From NCBI RefSeq assembly GCF_000316645.1, contig NC_019684.1, positions 806,001-870,000 on the forward strand: DNA of 64,000 bases, read 5' to 3'. Positions 28,173 through 36,183 of the stretch are shown piece after piece; positions within the stretch are counted from its first letter, which is position 1, and each line of letters begins with the position of its first letter. The stretch comes from Nostoc sp. PCC 7524. Lineage in GTDB: Bacteria; Cyanobacteriota; Cyanobacteriia; Cyanobacteriales; Nostocaceae. The notes below the pieces were generated by a model. That model was not told where the DNA came from. It worked only from the letters and a program-made list of their open reading frames with translations, and did not search any database. The position numbers were made by a program, and so were the translations under genes.

Positions 28173-28787
28173 TTAAGTGCCAATATTAAAAGCAATACAA
28201 ATTCTTTCGTCTGGGGATTGATTGGGATGGACGTAATGATTGATATAAGAAGGAAATAACAGAAGTAGGTCTTGTTTAGGGGAATAAAAATAGCGATCGC
28301 TAGTATAAATACTACTTCTATTAATTAATTCATGAGGCATTGTCAAGCCTTGTTCTGATACTGGATTCAGAAAAACAATTTCTCCTGACTTTTCATCTGC
28401 TTGCAAATAATAAACCCCACTAAAAAAAGCATTAGGATGATTGTGGATGACATTATATCCCCCTGTAGGGTTGACATTAACCCAGGCTTTTTTAACAAAT
28501 AATTGCTGTCTAGCTTCGACATCAATTTGATAATCTTTGCAAACAATCTCACTAAATACCTGCAAAATTACATCAAAAAATTCTTTAAAGAGCGGATGAT
28601 GATTAATATCATCTCGACTTTGAAACGCATCTCTGGTGCTGCGATATTCCTGATAAATTCCCTTATCTAGATAAAGTTGATGAATTTCGTGAATGAGTTC
28701 AGCAATATAACTCTCTGATAAATTTAATTTAAACCCGTATATGGGAGTAAAAAATAAACGATTTTGAAATTTATGTTCAAATACCAT
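28173..28787 (-). CDS. Putative 2OG-Fe(II) oxygenase
   Basis: A 204-residue protein with the pattern of the small 2OG-Fe(II) oxygenase family: VIHNHPNAFFSGVYYL (first metal His), GEIVFLNP, LLLLFPSYINHYVHP (distal His) and ERICIAFNI, where the Arg would bind 2-oxoglutarate. Such enzymes hydroxylate or desaturate C-H bonds. Its position between the radical SAM gene and halogenase 2, in the same direction, suggests that it hydroxylates a precursor residue. The start ATG (28787) has no strong Shine-Dalgarno that I can see. No alternative family fits better. Confidence 0.82.
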   Translation of the reverse strand: MVFEHKFQNRLFFTPIYGFKLNLSESYIAELIHEIHQLYLDKGIYQEYRSTRDAFQSRDDINHHPLFKEFFDVILQVFSEIVCKDYQIDVEARQQLFVKKAWVNVNPTGGYNVIHNHPNAFFSGVYYLQADEKSGEIVFLNPVSEQGLTMPHELINRSSIYTSDRYFYSPKQDLLLLFPSYINHYVHPNQSPDERICIAFNIGT

Positions 28788-28877
28788 ATTTATCGTCGCC
28801 TATAAGTGTGGAAAAAGCCGTCCAGGCTTGATCAGCCTGGAGGCGAAGTTGTAACTATTCAACTCAATTTTTGTCCC

Positions 28878-30401
28878 CTAGCAACTACAGACTGTTTTAT
28901 TTCGCTGCACCAGAGGTTTAGCATCAGAAACATAATTTTGATAAGCCTTGGCTACGTTATCACGGAAACGATTACCAAAACCATCACAATAGTTACTATG
29001 AAAATTACCAGTGTGATTCATCGCTAACACCGCACAACCACCACCACAGTAAAGGGCATAACGACATTTACGACAGGTAGGGTTACTGATCACTGTACGA
29101 TTACGCCAAGTTTGATTTAACTCTTCGTTTAAAACTACTTCACTGTTTTCGGTGATATGACCAATGCGGATTTTTTTATCACCTGTTTTCTCCCAACAAG
29201 CATAGATATCAGCAAAGGGATCAAATACATACATTTTTTTATGTGCTTGACAAAAACTGGCTTTAAAAGGAGGCAGAGATTTTTTATTTTGGGATGGCTC
29301 TTTATATTGTTCAAATATCTCTCTAATCGTGTCAGGTAAAGCATCATCCGGAGGTAAAATAACTTCCATCTGCGGATATTCACGGCGCATTTCCTGTAAA
29401 GCCTTCTGCAAATGCCAGGAATTAAAAGTTGTTTTTACATCTGTGTTTTCATTAGAGGCATGGATGGGAGCAGTATAGGTAGCAAATTTTTCGTAGTTAT
29501 GCCAACCACGCGCCATAATTTCCTCAGCTAACCGAGGCAATTGTTGGATATTGTTGCGGTCAATATTCATCCGCACACTCACCTGCACACCTAAGTCTAA
29601 TGCCATGGTGATATTATCAGCTATTTTGTCAAAGGAACCACTACCATCTGCATAGATGCGGCGTTTGTCGTGTTCCAGTGCTGGCCCATCAAGGGTAATC
29701 TGCACGGATGAAATTTTATCAGGACTGAGTAAATCTTTATAAGCGTGTAACTCAGTTCCGTTACTAATGGCATCGAAACGCGCCTCACCGAGAGATAATG
29801 CCTTGTTAATAATGTATTCAATAATCGAGTGGTTTTCTGCTAGCAACGGTTCGCCGCCAAAGAAGGTGATACCGCGAGGAATATCTGCATCTGCTGGCAC
29901 TCCATGACCTGCCTCAATTCGGGGCATAGCTGCAAAAATCCGATCAGCTATCTCCGGCTGCATTATTTGCAACAAGTGTTTAAAAGCGGGGTTAGTCCGC
30001 ATATGATCTTGAAAACAATAAGCACACCGCAGATTGCAACTATAGGTGGGCATAATGATATAAGCTGGCATCAACAGGCTTTCAATCTGGTGCAGTTTCG
30101 TCGCCATTTTGACGAAAAATGCCTCTTCTTCTTCCTCCGTCATTTCGGTTAAGTAACCCCGCCGTTTAAGTGCGGCGATGGTTGCTGGAGAAGGTGCAAC
30201 AATATCTGACTCCATAGGAGGTTCAGAAACCCATTCTCCGTACAGAGGTTTAGGGCGTTCCTTGACTTCAGCTGAACGTAAATAAGTAGCTATTGGTCGC
30301 TTAACTTTATCAAAAGCACCAGAGTAGCCATGCACAAGCAGAACTTCTTCTGGGTTGTTAGGCAAATCTACATAGATTGTATAACTACTTGTCCGCAGCA
30401 T
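28878..30401 (-). CDS. Radical SAM/SPASM peptide maturase
   Basis: A 507-residue radical SAM enzyme. C121-N-L-R-C125-A-Y-C128 binds the SAM-cleaving [4Fe-4S] cluster, with GGEPLL following. The C-terminal SPASM region has CHKKMYVFD, ACWEK, then CRKCRYALYCGGGC and a final YCDGF, enough Cys for two auxiliary clusters. The ~110-residue N-terminal extension may include the leader-binding part. SPASM enzymes beside Nif11-type precursors in cyanobacteria (OscB-like) make three-residue cyclophanes between an aromatic ring and the beta-carbon two residues on. Cores here contain FDN, YGS and YGN triplets. It is directly downstream of precursors B and C and heads the 2OG/halogenase-2 genes. Crosslink type is inferred. 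Confidence 0.92.
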   Translation of the reverse strand: MLRTSSYTIYVDLPNNPEEVLLVHGYSGAFDKVKRPIATYLRSAEVKERPKPLYGEWVSEPPMESDIVAPSPATIAALKRRGYLTEMTEEEEEAFFVKMATKLHQIESLLMPAYIIMPTYSCNLRCAYCFQDHMRTNPAFKHLLQIMQPEIADRIFAAMPRIEAGHGVPADADIPRGITFFGGEPLLAENHSIIEYIINKALSLGEARFDAISNGTELHAYKDLLSPDKISSVQITLDGPALEHDKRRIYADGSGSFDKIADNITMALDLGVQVSVRMNIDRNNIQQLPRLAEEIMARGWHNYEKFATYTAPIHASNENTDVKTTFNSWHLQKALQEMRREYPQMEVILPPDDALPDTIREIFEQYKEPSQNKKSLPPFKASFCQAHKKMYVFDPFADIYACWEKTGDKKIRIGHITENSEVVLNEELNQTWRNRTVISNPTCRKCRYALYCGGGCAVLAMNHTGNFHSNYCDGFGNRFRDNVAKAYQNYVSDAKPLVQRNKTVCSC

Positions 30402-30513
30402 ATTGTCTTTTCCTCATTGAATAAAGCTATGGAACTTTGGTTTTTTTTTATGAAAAGCTCTGAAAATAACAACCTGAATCGGTAAATATTTAAAATTTAC
30501 AATTACTAATTAA

Positions 30514-30595
30514 TAGACTTCTTGCATAAATATTTTTTGCCTCACGCAAAGACGCAAAGGAAAAAGTGAAAATCATGACTTTTGCAAGAAGTCTA
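30514..30595. repeat. MITE-like 82-bp element
   Basis: Perfect 13-bp terminal inverted repeats, TAGACTTCTTGCA (30514-30526) and TGCAAGAAGTCTA (30583-30595), flank a CACGCAAAGACGCAAAGG core. It is in the spacer between precursor B and the radical SAM gene, so it may also attenuate readthrough. A CCTGAAT half-motif at 30473-30479 lies closer to the radical SAM start. Confidence 0.7.
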
Positions 30596-30677
30596 ATGTA
30601 TTTGTTCTTGGATCATTAAGTAAGGCTGGTAAATCCCACCCTACATCAATGATTCAGAACATATCGCCCCTTATCTG

Positions 30678-31004
30678 TTACCAAGGACCCGGTATCCGAC
30701 GTGACGGCCATCTTGAACCGTAACCACCAGCAATGGCTTCGAGAGCTTCATCTGTAAGTTCGCCCTCTACCCCTACTGTTTCAGATAGACTTTCTAGTTG
30801 ACCATCAGCATTGACGCTGACTCCTAGGGATTCTAGTTCGCGCTGTAACTCTTCAGCAGTAAAATCAAGTCCTCGCTGTTTACCTAACTCTACAGTCAGA
30901 TTAAATGCTGACTCAGAATTGGAAGTGCCACTTGTTATTTGGTTTTGCAGCGCCTCATCTTGCTGAATAGCTTCGATCATTTTTCTGGCATTTTCGGCGG
31001 ACAT
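30678..31004 (-). CDS. Nif11-type RiPP precursor B
   Basis: 108 residues: a 94-residue Nif11-like leader ending EALEAIAGG and a 14-residue core YGSRWPSRRIPGPW. By my count the leader matches that of precursor C at 67 of 94 positions, while the cores share little beyond Tyr-Gly, Ser-Arg and the final Trp, so the pair arose by duplication with a fast-evolving core. The core holds three Arg (possible ornithine sites), aromatic triplets YGS and WPS for cyclophane formation, and Trp. The start has CAGGAG about 12 bases upstream. It lies downstream of C and upstream of the radical SAM gene, all leftward. Confidence 0.93.
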   Translation of the reverse strand: MSAENARKMIEAIQQDEALQNQITSGTSNSESAFNLTVELGKQRGLDFTAEELQRELESLGVSVNADGQLESLSETVGVEGELTDEALEAIAGGYGSRWPSRRIPGPW

Positions 31005-31272
31005 ATCTTCTAAATCTCCTGAATAAAACCGTTCAAGATAGTCTTAACCAGAGCATATGCAGCTTAGATAGAAAATGATAGAAAATATAGTCAATATTCT
31101 ATCCACAGGGAAACAATGGGAGAGTCCAATTTTTGCAAGGATATGTCGAGAACCGACTTAAAGTTCTTGCCATCTTGGGATGCTCTCCCCTGCTAGACTG
31201 ATATTAGAATGCAAATTGATGATGGGCAGATGTGTTGTTTTAGCACTAACCCAACACATTACCCTTCATCTT

Positions 31273-31599
31273 TTACCATTGACCGCATCTTGAACCACGA
31301 CTATTGCCGTAATAAAATCCACCAGCAACGGCTTCGAGAGCTTCTTCTGAAAGTTCACCCTCATCTCCCATAGATGGAGAAAGACTCTCTAGCTGACCAT
31401 CAGTATTAACACCAAATCCCCGTGCTTCTAATTCACGCTGAAATTCTTCAGCAGTGAAATCTAGTCCTTGTTGTTTACCTAACTCTACAGTTAGATTTAG
31501 TGCTGCTTCAGAGCTGGCGCTAGCACTTTCTATCTGATTACGAAGTGCTTCATCTTGTTGGAGAACGTTGATCATTTCTTTTGCATTTTCTGCGGACAT
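31273..31599 (-). CDS. Nif11-type RiPP precursor C
   Basis: 108 residues: a 94-residue leader ending EALEAVAGG and a 14-residue core FYYGNSRGSRCGQW. This is the only core with a Cys, and with Ser residues offers nucleophiles a YcaO could use; the YGN triplet fits radical SAM cyclophane formation and the two Arg fit an arginase. The start has AAGGAG about 12 bases upstream, and the leader/ribosome-site region GGAGATTTA is shared with precursor B. The cluster motif pair lies at 31686-31721, about 90-120 bp upstream, so this gene probably begins the C-B-radical SAM transcript. Confidence 0.93.
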   Translation of the reverse strand: MSAENAKEMINVLQQDEALRNQIESASASSEAALNLTVELGKQQGLDFTAEEFQRELEARGFGVNTDGQLESLSPSMGDEGELSEEALEAVAGGFYYGNSRGSRCGQW

Positions 31600-31685
31600 A
31601 TCTTTTAAATCTCCTTAATACAACTGCTCAATTGACTGTTTTTCAGTCTTGTTAAATCGTATCAAGGTAATAACTATTTGTGTTT

Positions 31686-31721
31686 CTGAAAAATTCAGGT
31701 CTTAGTTATGAAAAGTTCAGG
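31686..31721 (-). promoter_or_regulatory. Two-part cluster motif upstream of precursor C
   Basis: Read on the minus strand, CCTGAACTTTTCATAAC (31721-31705) is followed by CCTGAATTTTTCAG (31699-31686), 22 bp apart start to start, near two helical turns. The order and orientation towards the gene are the same as upstream of precursor A. The second element is an imperfect palindrome (CTGAA-AAA-TTCAG). Confidence 0.55.
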
Positions 31722-31844
31722 AGTTGATAGTACGCACACGGAAAACTATCAATTCCGTAAATGCTTCATAATAAGTAACAATAATTTCATTGATGTTAAT
31801 TTTTGTGAAATATTTGCGAAAAAACGTGATTTTGTTATGTTTCT

Positions 31845-33164
31845 TTACTCTTTATCATCATCTCGATTGTCAAAAATAAATAGTAAAGTTTTAATTAATA
31901 ACCCAAATTTTGCTTTAATAGAAAGGTCTTTATTAGAATTAACTTTTAACGAAACACGATTGGAATACAAAATAAAGTCAATTAGTGATTCATCAAAATT
32001 ATGAAAAATTAGTTGTTCTACAATACTGGCAGGAATTGAGAGTTTTACCAGGTATTCATTAGATATATCTGTTAGTGGTAAATTATTCACAGAAACTTTT
32101 GAATTTTTGAAATCCATTGTGTAGACGATATTATGATGATTGCCCATTACCTCAAGAGCAATAATTTGATTAATAAATATAGCTGGTACTTTTGCAGCTA
32201 AACGTCCTTGTAGATAACTGACAACTTTTTCTCTCTCTTTTTCAGCATTGCCAAAGTTGAATGTGGGGATATTTTCTGCTTGTACATATTCAGTAATATT
32301 TTGCAAATAGTCTTGGAGGGTTTCTCCCCAAAAGTTTTGTTTCTGAGCAAATTTGACCATATCTAGCTCTAAATTAATGATATCTCCTGGTTGTAATATC
32401 CAATGTTTCGCTTGTGGTAAATGAGCTAACAGTTTATTTATAAATATAGTTGGAGTCATTCTCTCAAAGCCATTTAAATGTAAATGATCGAGTTGACAAT
32501 AACTCAACGTCATAGAATAGGGAATGATTTTCTCAGGCTTGAGAATTCTGATCAGGTCAATTTGGTATTGCAAAAACTTTTCTTCATCTTCTGCTACTTG
32601 TCTGCTGATAACTTCAGGCGAAGCATATAGTAAAATTGGTTGATAATTAGCAAAGTTAGTATAAAGCAGAAAAGCATAGTTAATATGAAATTTATCTGCG
32701 ATTTTAGATAAAGTTTTAGGAGTTAATTGACAATCATTCTGATGGAGAATAACTTTATCTTTGATTTTGACTAGCAAAATAGTATCGACTGGATCATCCC
32801 AGTAACTGGTAACTTCTACTGAGTCATTAAGTTTGAGGGTTTCGCCATTCTGCAAAAGAATAATTTTGTCATAGCCTATATCTCGGTATCTTTTTTCTAA
32901 ATCCGGTCTTTTGGCAGGTAAAAGAACTGTATCTACCTGATTTTTGAGTTGTCTGAGAGTTTCGGGATGGCTATGATCTACATGAATATGTGAACTATAA
33001 ACATAGTCCAATTTACCAAACATCTCTGGTGTTAGTTTTCTGGGTGGGAAGTGAAATAAATTTGTAGCGAAAAAGGGTTCGAGAAAGTAACACGGATCAG
33101 TCAACAGGGAAAAATTTTCTGCTCTCAATAATAAAGACGCATGAGTAATATATTCAATATCCAT
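31845..33164 (-). CDS. Metallo-beta-lactamase-fold protein, RiPP cluster (MBL2)
   Basis: A 439-residue paralogue of the protein at 8094-9524: the same MxIxxITHASL start, TDP turn and metal motif SHIHVDHSH (near residues 58-66). A C-terminal extension contains PAIFINQIIALEV and a membrane-unlikely beta-rich tail. It is transcribed leftward towards precursor C and divergent from tfuA. The spacer upstream contains the cluster motif pair, suggesting co-regulation with the precursors. Reaction unknown; MBL-fold enzymes range from hydrolases to di-iron oxygenases. Confidence 0.85.
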   Translation of the reverse strand: MDIEYITHASLLLRAENFSLLTDPCYFLEPFFATNLFHFPPRKLTPEMFGKLDYVYSSHIHVDHSHPETLRQLKNQVDTVLLPAKRPDLEKRYRDIGYDKIILLQNGETLKLNDSVEVTSYWDDPVDTILLVKIKDKVILHQNDCQLTPKTLSKIADKFHINYAFLLYTNFANYQPILLYASPEVISRQVAEDEEKFLQYQIDLIRILKPEKIIPYSMTLSYCQLDHLHLNGFERMTPTIFINKLLAHLPQAKHWILQPGDIINLELDMVKFAQKQNFWGETLQDYLQNITEYVQAENIPTFNFGNAEKEREKVVSYLQGRLAAKVPAIFINQIIALEVMGNHHNIVYTMDFKNSKVSVNNLPLTDISNEYLVKLSIPASIVEQLIFHNFDESLIDFILYSNRVSLKVNSNKDLSIKAKFGLLIKTLLFIFDNRDDDKE

Positions 33165-33227
33165 TGTGGTTAGCTAGTTATGGTGATGAGGAAATAAATA
33201 TTTTATAGCGGCGATCGCCCAAGGAAA

Positions 33228-33266
33228 GTTATGTAAAGTTCAGGTTTTCACTCTGAAAAATTCAGG
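33228..33266. promoter_or_regulatory. Two-part cluster motif between MBL2 and tfuA
   Basis: GTTATGTAAAGTTCAGG (33228-33244) and CTGAAAAATTCAGG (33253-33266) on the plus strand are the reverse complements of the two elements found at the precursor promoters. The start-to-start spacing is again 22 bp but the order is swapped. It could control MBL2 leftward, tfuA-ycaO rightward, or both. Confidence 0.5.
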
Positions 33267-33355
33267 TGATTAATTTCGATATTGGGAATTTTGGCAATTT
33301 CAACTAATATTATCGGTAATAAATCAAACTATATAGTAAGAAGAAAGTATAAGAG

Positions 33356-34774
33356 ATGATTTATGAATCTCTAAATGTAGCTGTATTCTTAGGCCCGTCT
33401 TTACCCAGAAATCAAGCTAGTCAAGTTCTTGATGCTCATTACTATCCCCCAGCCAGCAAGGGTGATATTTACCGTATTATGGCTTCAGGTGTGAAAACAA
33501 TCATTCTTATTGATGGGATTTTTCACGGTAAACCTTCTATTTGGCATCGTGAACTGATTCATGCCATCGAAGAAGGAATTCAAGTATTTGGTGCATCCAG
33601 TATGGGAGCCTTGAGAGCCTCAGAGTTAGAACCTTTTGGGATGGTTGGTCACGGTCAAGTGTTTACATGGTATCGTGATGGGCTACTGGAAAGTGATGAC
33701 GAAGTAGCTCTTTTACACGGCACGGAAGAGTCTGGCTTTGTCTCGATGTCTGAGCCTTTAGTAAATATTCGCTATACATTACTCAAAGCAGTAGAAGCAA
33801 ACTATTTGACGGTTGAACAAGCACACTCTTTAATCGATGAAGCTAAACAACTCTACTATCCACAGCGTTCTTACCAGCAGATACTTGAGAGTCGAGTAAT
33901 TCAAGACTTACCAACAGAGAGCGTAACTAAACTTAAGCATTACTTACTCCACAGCCACACTAACATCAAGCAAATTGATGCTATGGGAGTCTTGAAACTA
34001 TACGCCAACCTGAATCAAGAGCAAATATCAGAACCGAGGGGACGCTTTTGTTCTCCCTCTATAGATTTACAGTTCCAGCGATTAAACATGACTGGATTTG
34101 TGACTCCTACAGGAATGAGAGTTGGCAAAGATATTTTACAACTGCTCAAACAAGATATTAAACTGCAAGAGAGGATGCGATCGCAACTAGCAAAACGCTG
34201 CTTCCTGCTCACTTGGGCTAGACAGAATCAGATATGTTTTCCCACAGCACAATGGCAAACCTATCTTGCACAATGGCAACAAAAATATAACATTGTGAAT
34301 GAGCCTCAATGGTTACAATCCAATGGCCTAACTGCATTAGCCTCCCAAGAAATCTTGGGAGAGTATTTTTTAGTTGATTGGATTATTCAGCAAGGGCCGA
34401 ACTATTTCGGCATTGAGTGGAACTATCAAACAGCCCTGGACGCAGAGTTACGCTTAACTGGTAGTGTTGAATCACAGGTGAATCTGTGGGAACAGTTATC
34501 ACAGCGTCGTTTGATTGTAGAATGGGCGAGACAAAATGGTGTTGTGTGTCCAGAAATAGAACTAAACAGTTATCTAGAAAAATGGCAAACACTCAATAGC
34601 TTGATGGATGCAGAGGAAAATCAAGCTTGGCTAGTAGAGAAAGCCTTGGAAGCCTGGATTGTTGACAAAGAACCGGAGTATTTTGGCATTTCATGGTCTT
34701 TTCCGCAAGCATTATTTCAAGAATGGCAAATTACCGGAAAAGCTGCACAAATGTTGGTAGTCAATAGTCCATAG
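33356..34774 (+). CDS. tfuA: TfuA-like protein with duplicated C-terminal region
   Basis: A 472-residue TfuA-domain protein. Residues about 1-140 carry the TfuA signature (FLGPSLP, PPASKGDIYR, DGIFHGKPSIWHREL, GASSMGALRASEL). TfuA partners a YcaO enzyme, and YcaO-TfuA pairs are linked to backbone thioamidation (thioviridamide-type peptides, methyl-coenzyme M reductase thioglycine). The C-terminal half is unusual: two ~90-residue repeats (about 283-375 and 380-470) share WARQN, YL-xW, EYFGI-W and LTG-type elements. The next gene, ycaO, starts 26 bp after the stop. The sulfur source and target residue are unknown. Confidence 0.9.
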   Translation: MIYESLNVAVFLGPSLPRNQASQVLDAHYYPPASKGDIYRIMASGVKTIILIDGIFHGKPSIWHRELIHAIEEGIQVFGASSMGALRASELEPFGMVGHGQVFTWYRDGLLESDDEVALLHGTEESGFVSMSEPLVNIRYTLLKAVEANYLTVEQAHSLIDEAKQLYYPQRSYQQILESRVIQDLPTESVTKLKHYLLHSHTNIKQIDAMGVLKLYANLNQEQISEPRGRFCSPSIDLQFQRLNMTGFVTPTGMRVGKDILQLLKQDIKLQERMRSQLAKRCFLLTWARQNQICFPTAQWQTYLAQWQQKYNIVNEPQWLQSNGLTALASQEILGEYFLVDWIIQQGPNYFGIEWNYQTALDAELRLTGSVESQVNLWEQLSQRRLIVEWARQNGVVCPEIELNSYLEKWQTLNSLMDAEENQAWLVEKALEAWIVDKEPEYFGISWSFPQALFQEWQITGKAAQMLVVNSP

Positions 34775-34800
34775 TTAATAGTTCATAGTCCATAGTTATT

Positions 34801-35967
34801 ATGAGTCTTGATAAAAATTACACTTATGGGACACATCGTTTAATTCCCCCAGAGCAAACTTTAGCTAATATCAAACCGCACTTGCTAGCGATGGGAATTA
34901 CTCGTTGTGCTGATGTGACAGGATTAGATCGGCTGGGTATCCCTGTATACTGTGCGATTCGACCTACAAGGCCTTGGCTACAAGTCTCTAATGGTAAAGG
35001 CATCTCCCATGAAACGGCTAAGGTTTCGGCGTTAATGGAGGCGATTGAAGTTTTCCATGCCGAAACACCAGATGAGCGTTTGCGGCGCAGCAGTCTCAAA
35101 TCTTTGCAGTCGAGCGGCAGAGAGGTTATAGAGCCTCATATTCTCCCAGAATACTGTTCTCCAGCCTACTTTCATCCCGAATTTATCCTGGACTGGGTAC
35201 CAGGGCAAGAACTCATCACTAACACAGATGTCTGGCTACCCGCCAGTGCTGTTTATGATTGTTCTTCTCGTTATTCCCCTAACTTGTATCGGATTGGAAC
35301 TAATGGTTTAGCCAGTGGTAATCATCTATTAGAAGGGACGATTCATGGTCTTTATGAGGTGATTGAAAGAGATGCGATCGCACACCTTGTAGTCCAAGGG
35401 CGCTTAAATCTGCAAACAAGATGTAAATTTATTGATATTAATACGATAGATGATCCCTTTGTACAACCTTTATTAGAACGCATCAATACTACTGAGTTTA
35501 AGCTTGTTCTCATCTGGGTAAAAAGCTGTATTGCTATCAACACATTTTGGGCTATTCTGCTTGATCAAAATCCCTATAACCCTGCACTCATCGTTAATGT
35601 AGGCTATGGAACCCATCTTAGCCCTAGTGTTGCAGCCACACGAGCTATTACTGAAGCCGCCCAGTCACGATTGACATTTATCCACGGCGCACGGGATGAT
35701 CTCAACGCCGAGCAAATCTTTGAGAAAACTAACACCCATCGCCAACTGTACAATTATTTTGATCGCATCACCAGTACAACCTCCTGGCAAACATTAACTA
35801 ACTTTGCTCAACATGATTTATGGGCAGATTATAACTATGTTGTACAGTCTCTCTCGAAAGCTGGTTACAACAATATTTATCGTGTCGATTTGACAAGAGA
35901 ACCTTTTAATATTCCAGTTGTAAAAGTTTTCGTCCCTGGCTTAATCATGAATCATTCGTTATTTTGA
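34801..35967 (+). CDS. ycaO: YcaO cyclodehydratase-family protein
   Basis: A 388-residue YcaO with the ATP-binding motifs SALMEAIE (S76-E83), EGTIHGLYEVIERD (from E178) and AITEAAQSR (Q288-S289-R290, the classic QSR). YcaO enzymes phosphorylate an amide oxygen with ATP; they then close azoline rings or accept sulfide for thioamides. No E1-like/ocin-ThiF partner or FMN azoline dehydrogenase is nearby, and the C-terminus ends NHSLF without the PxPxP seen in azoline synthases, so with TfuA a thioamide is more likely than an azole. A weakly supported alternative is ring formation on the Cys or Ser of core C. Confidence 0.93.
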   Translation: MSLDKNYTYGTHRLIPPEQTLANIKPHLLAMGITRCADVTGLDRLGIPVYCAIRPTRPWLQVSNGKGISHETAKVSALMEAIEVFHAETPDERLRRSSLKSLQSSGREVIEPHILPEYCSPAYFHPEFILDWVPGQELITNTDVWLPASAVYDCSSRYSPNLYRIGTNGLASGNHLLEGTIHGLYEVIERDAIAHLVVQGRLNLQTRCKFIDINTIDDPFVQPLLERINTTEFKLVLIWVKSCIAINTFWAILLDQNPYNPALIVNVGYGTHLSPSVAATRAITEAAQSRLTFIHGARDDLNAEQIFEKTNTHRQLYNYFDRITSTTSWQTLTNFAQHDLWADYNYVVQSLSKAGYNNIYRVDLTREPFNIPVVKVFVPGLIMNHSLF

Positions 35968-35993
35968 GGGAATAGGTGACAGGTGACAGGTTA

Positions 35994-36141
35994 CCTGACT
36001 TTTCACGGGATCTGGAAAACCCCTCTCCAAACCTCTCCCCTGCAAGGAGAGAGGCTTTAACTTTTCCCCCTTCCCTCGTAGGGAAGGGGGTTAGGGGGTT
36101 AGGTTTCGCGTTAGCTTTTCCACATAGCGTGAAAAGTCAGG
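35994..36141. repeat. 148-bp intergenic inverted repeat element
   Basis: Perfect 14-bp ends, CCTGACTTTTCACG (35994-36007) and CGTGAAAAGTCAGG (36128-36141), enclose a stem CCCCCTTCCCT-cgt-AGGGAAGGGGG (36066-36090) and CCCTCTCC/GGAGAGAGG. A related inverse-orientation copy is near 44122-44192. It ends the tfuA-ycaO unit, where it could also terminate transcription. Confidence 0.8.
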
Positions 36142-36183
36142 CAGGTTACAGGTTACAGGTTTAAAAGCCTCTGATAAATCAGC

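Noticed and set aside
28806..29027. Plus frame opposite the end of the radical SAM gene
   Set aside because: Shadow of the radical SAM coding sequence and without motifs.
31708..32004. 98-codon plus frame overlapping the MBL2 3' end
   Set aside because: Overlaps MBL2 in antisense and the promoter of precursor C; low-complexity Asn/Ile/Ser, no ribosome binding site that I trust.
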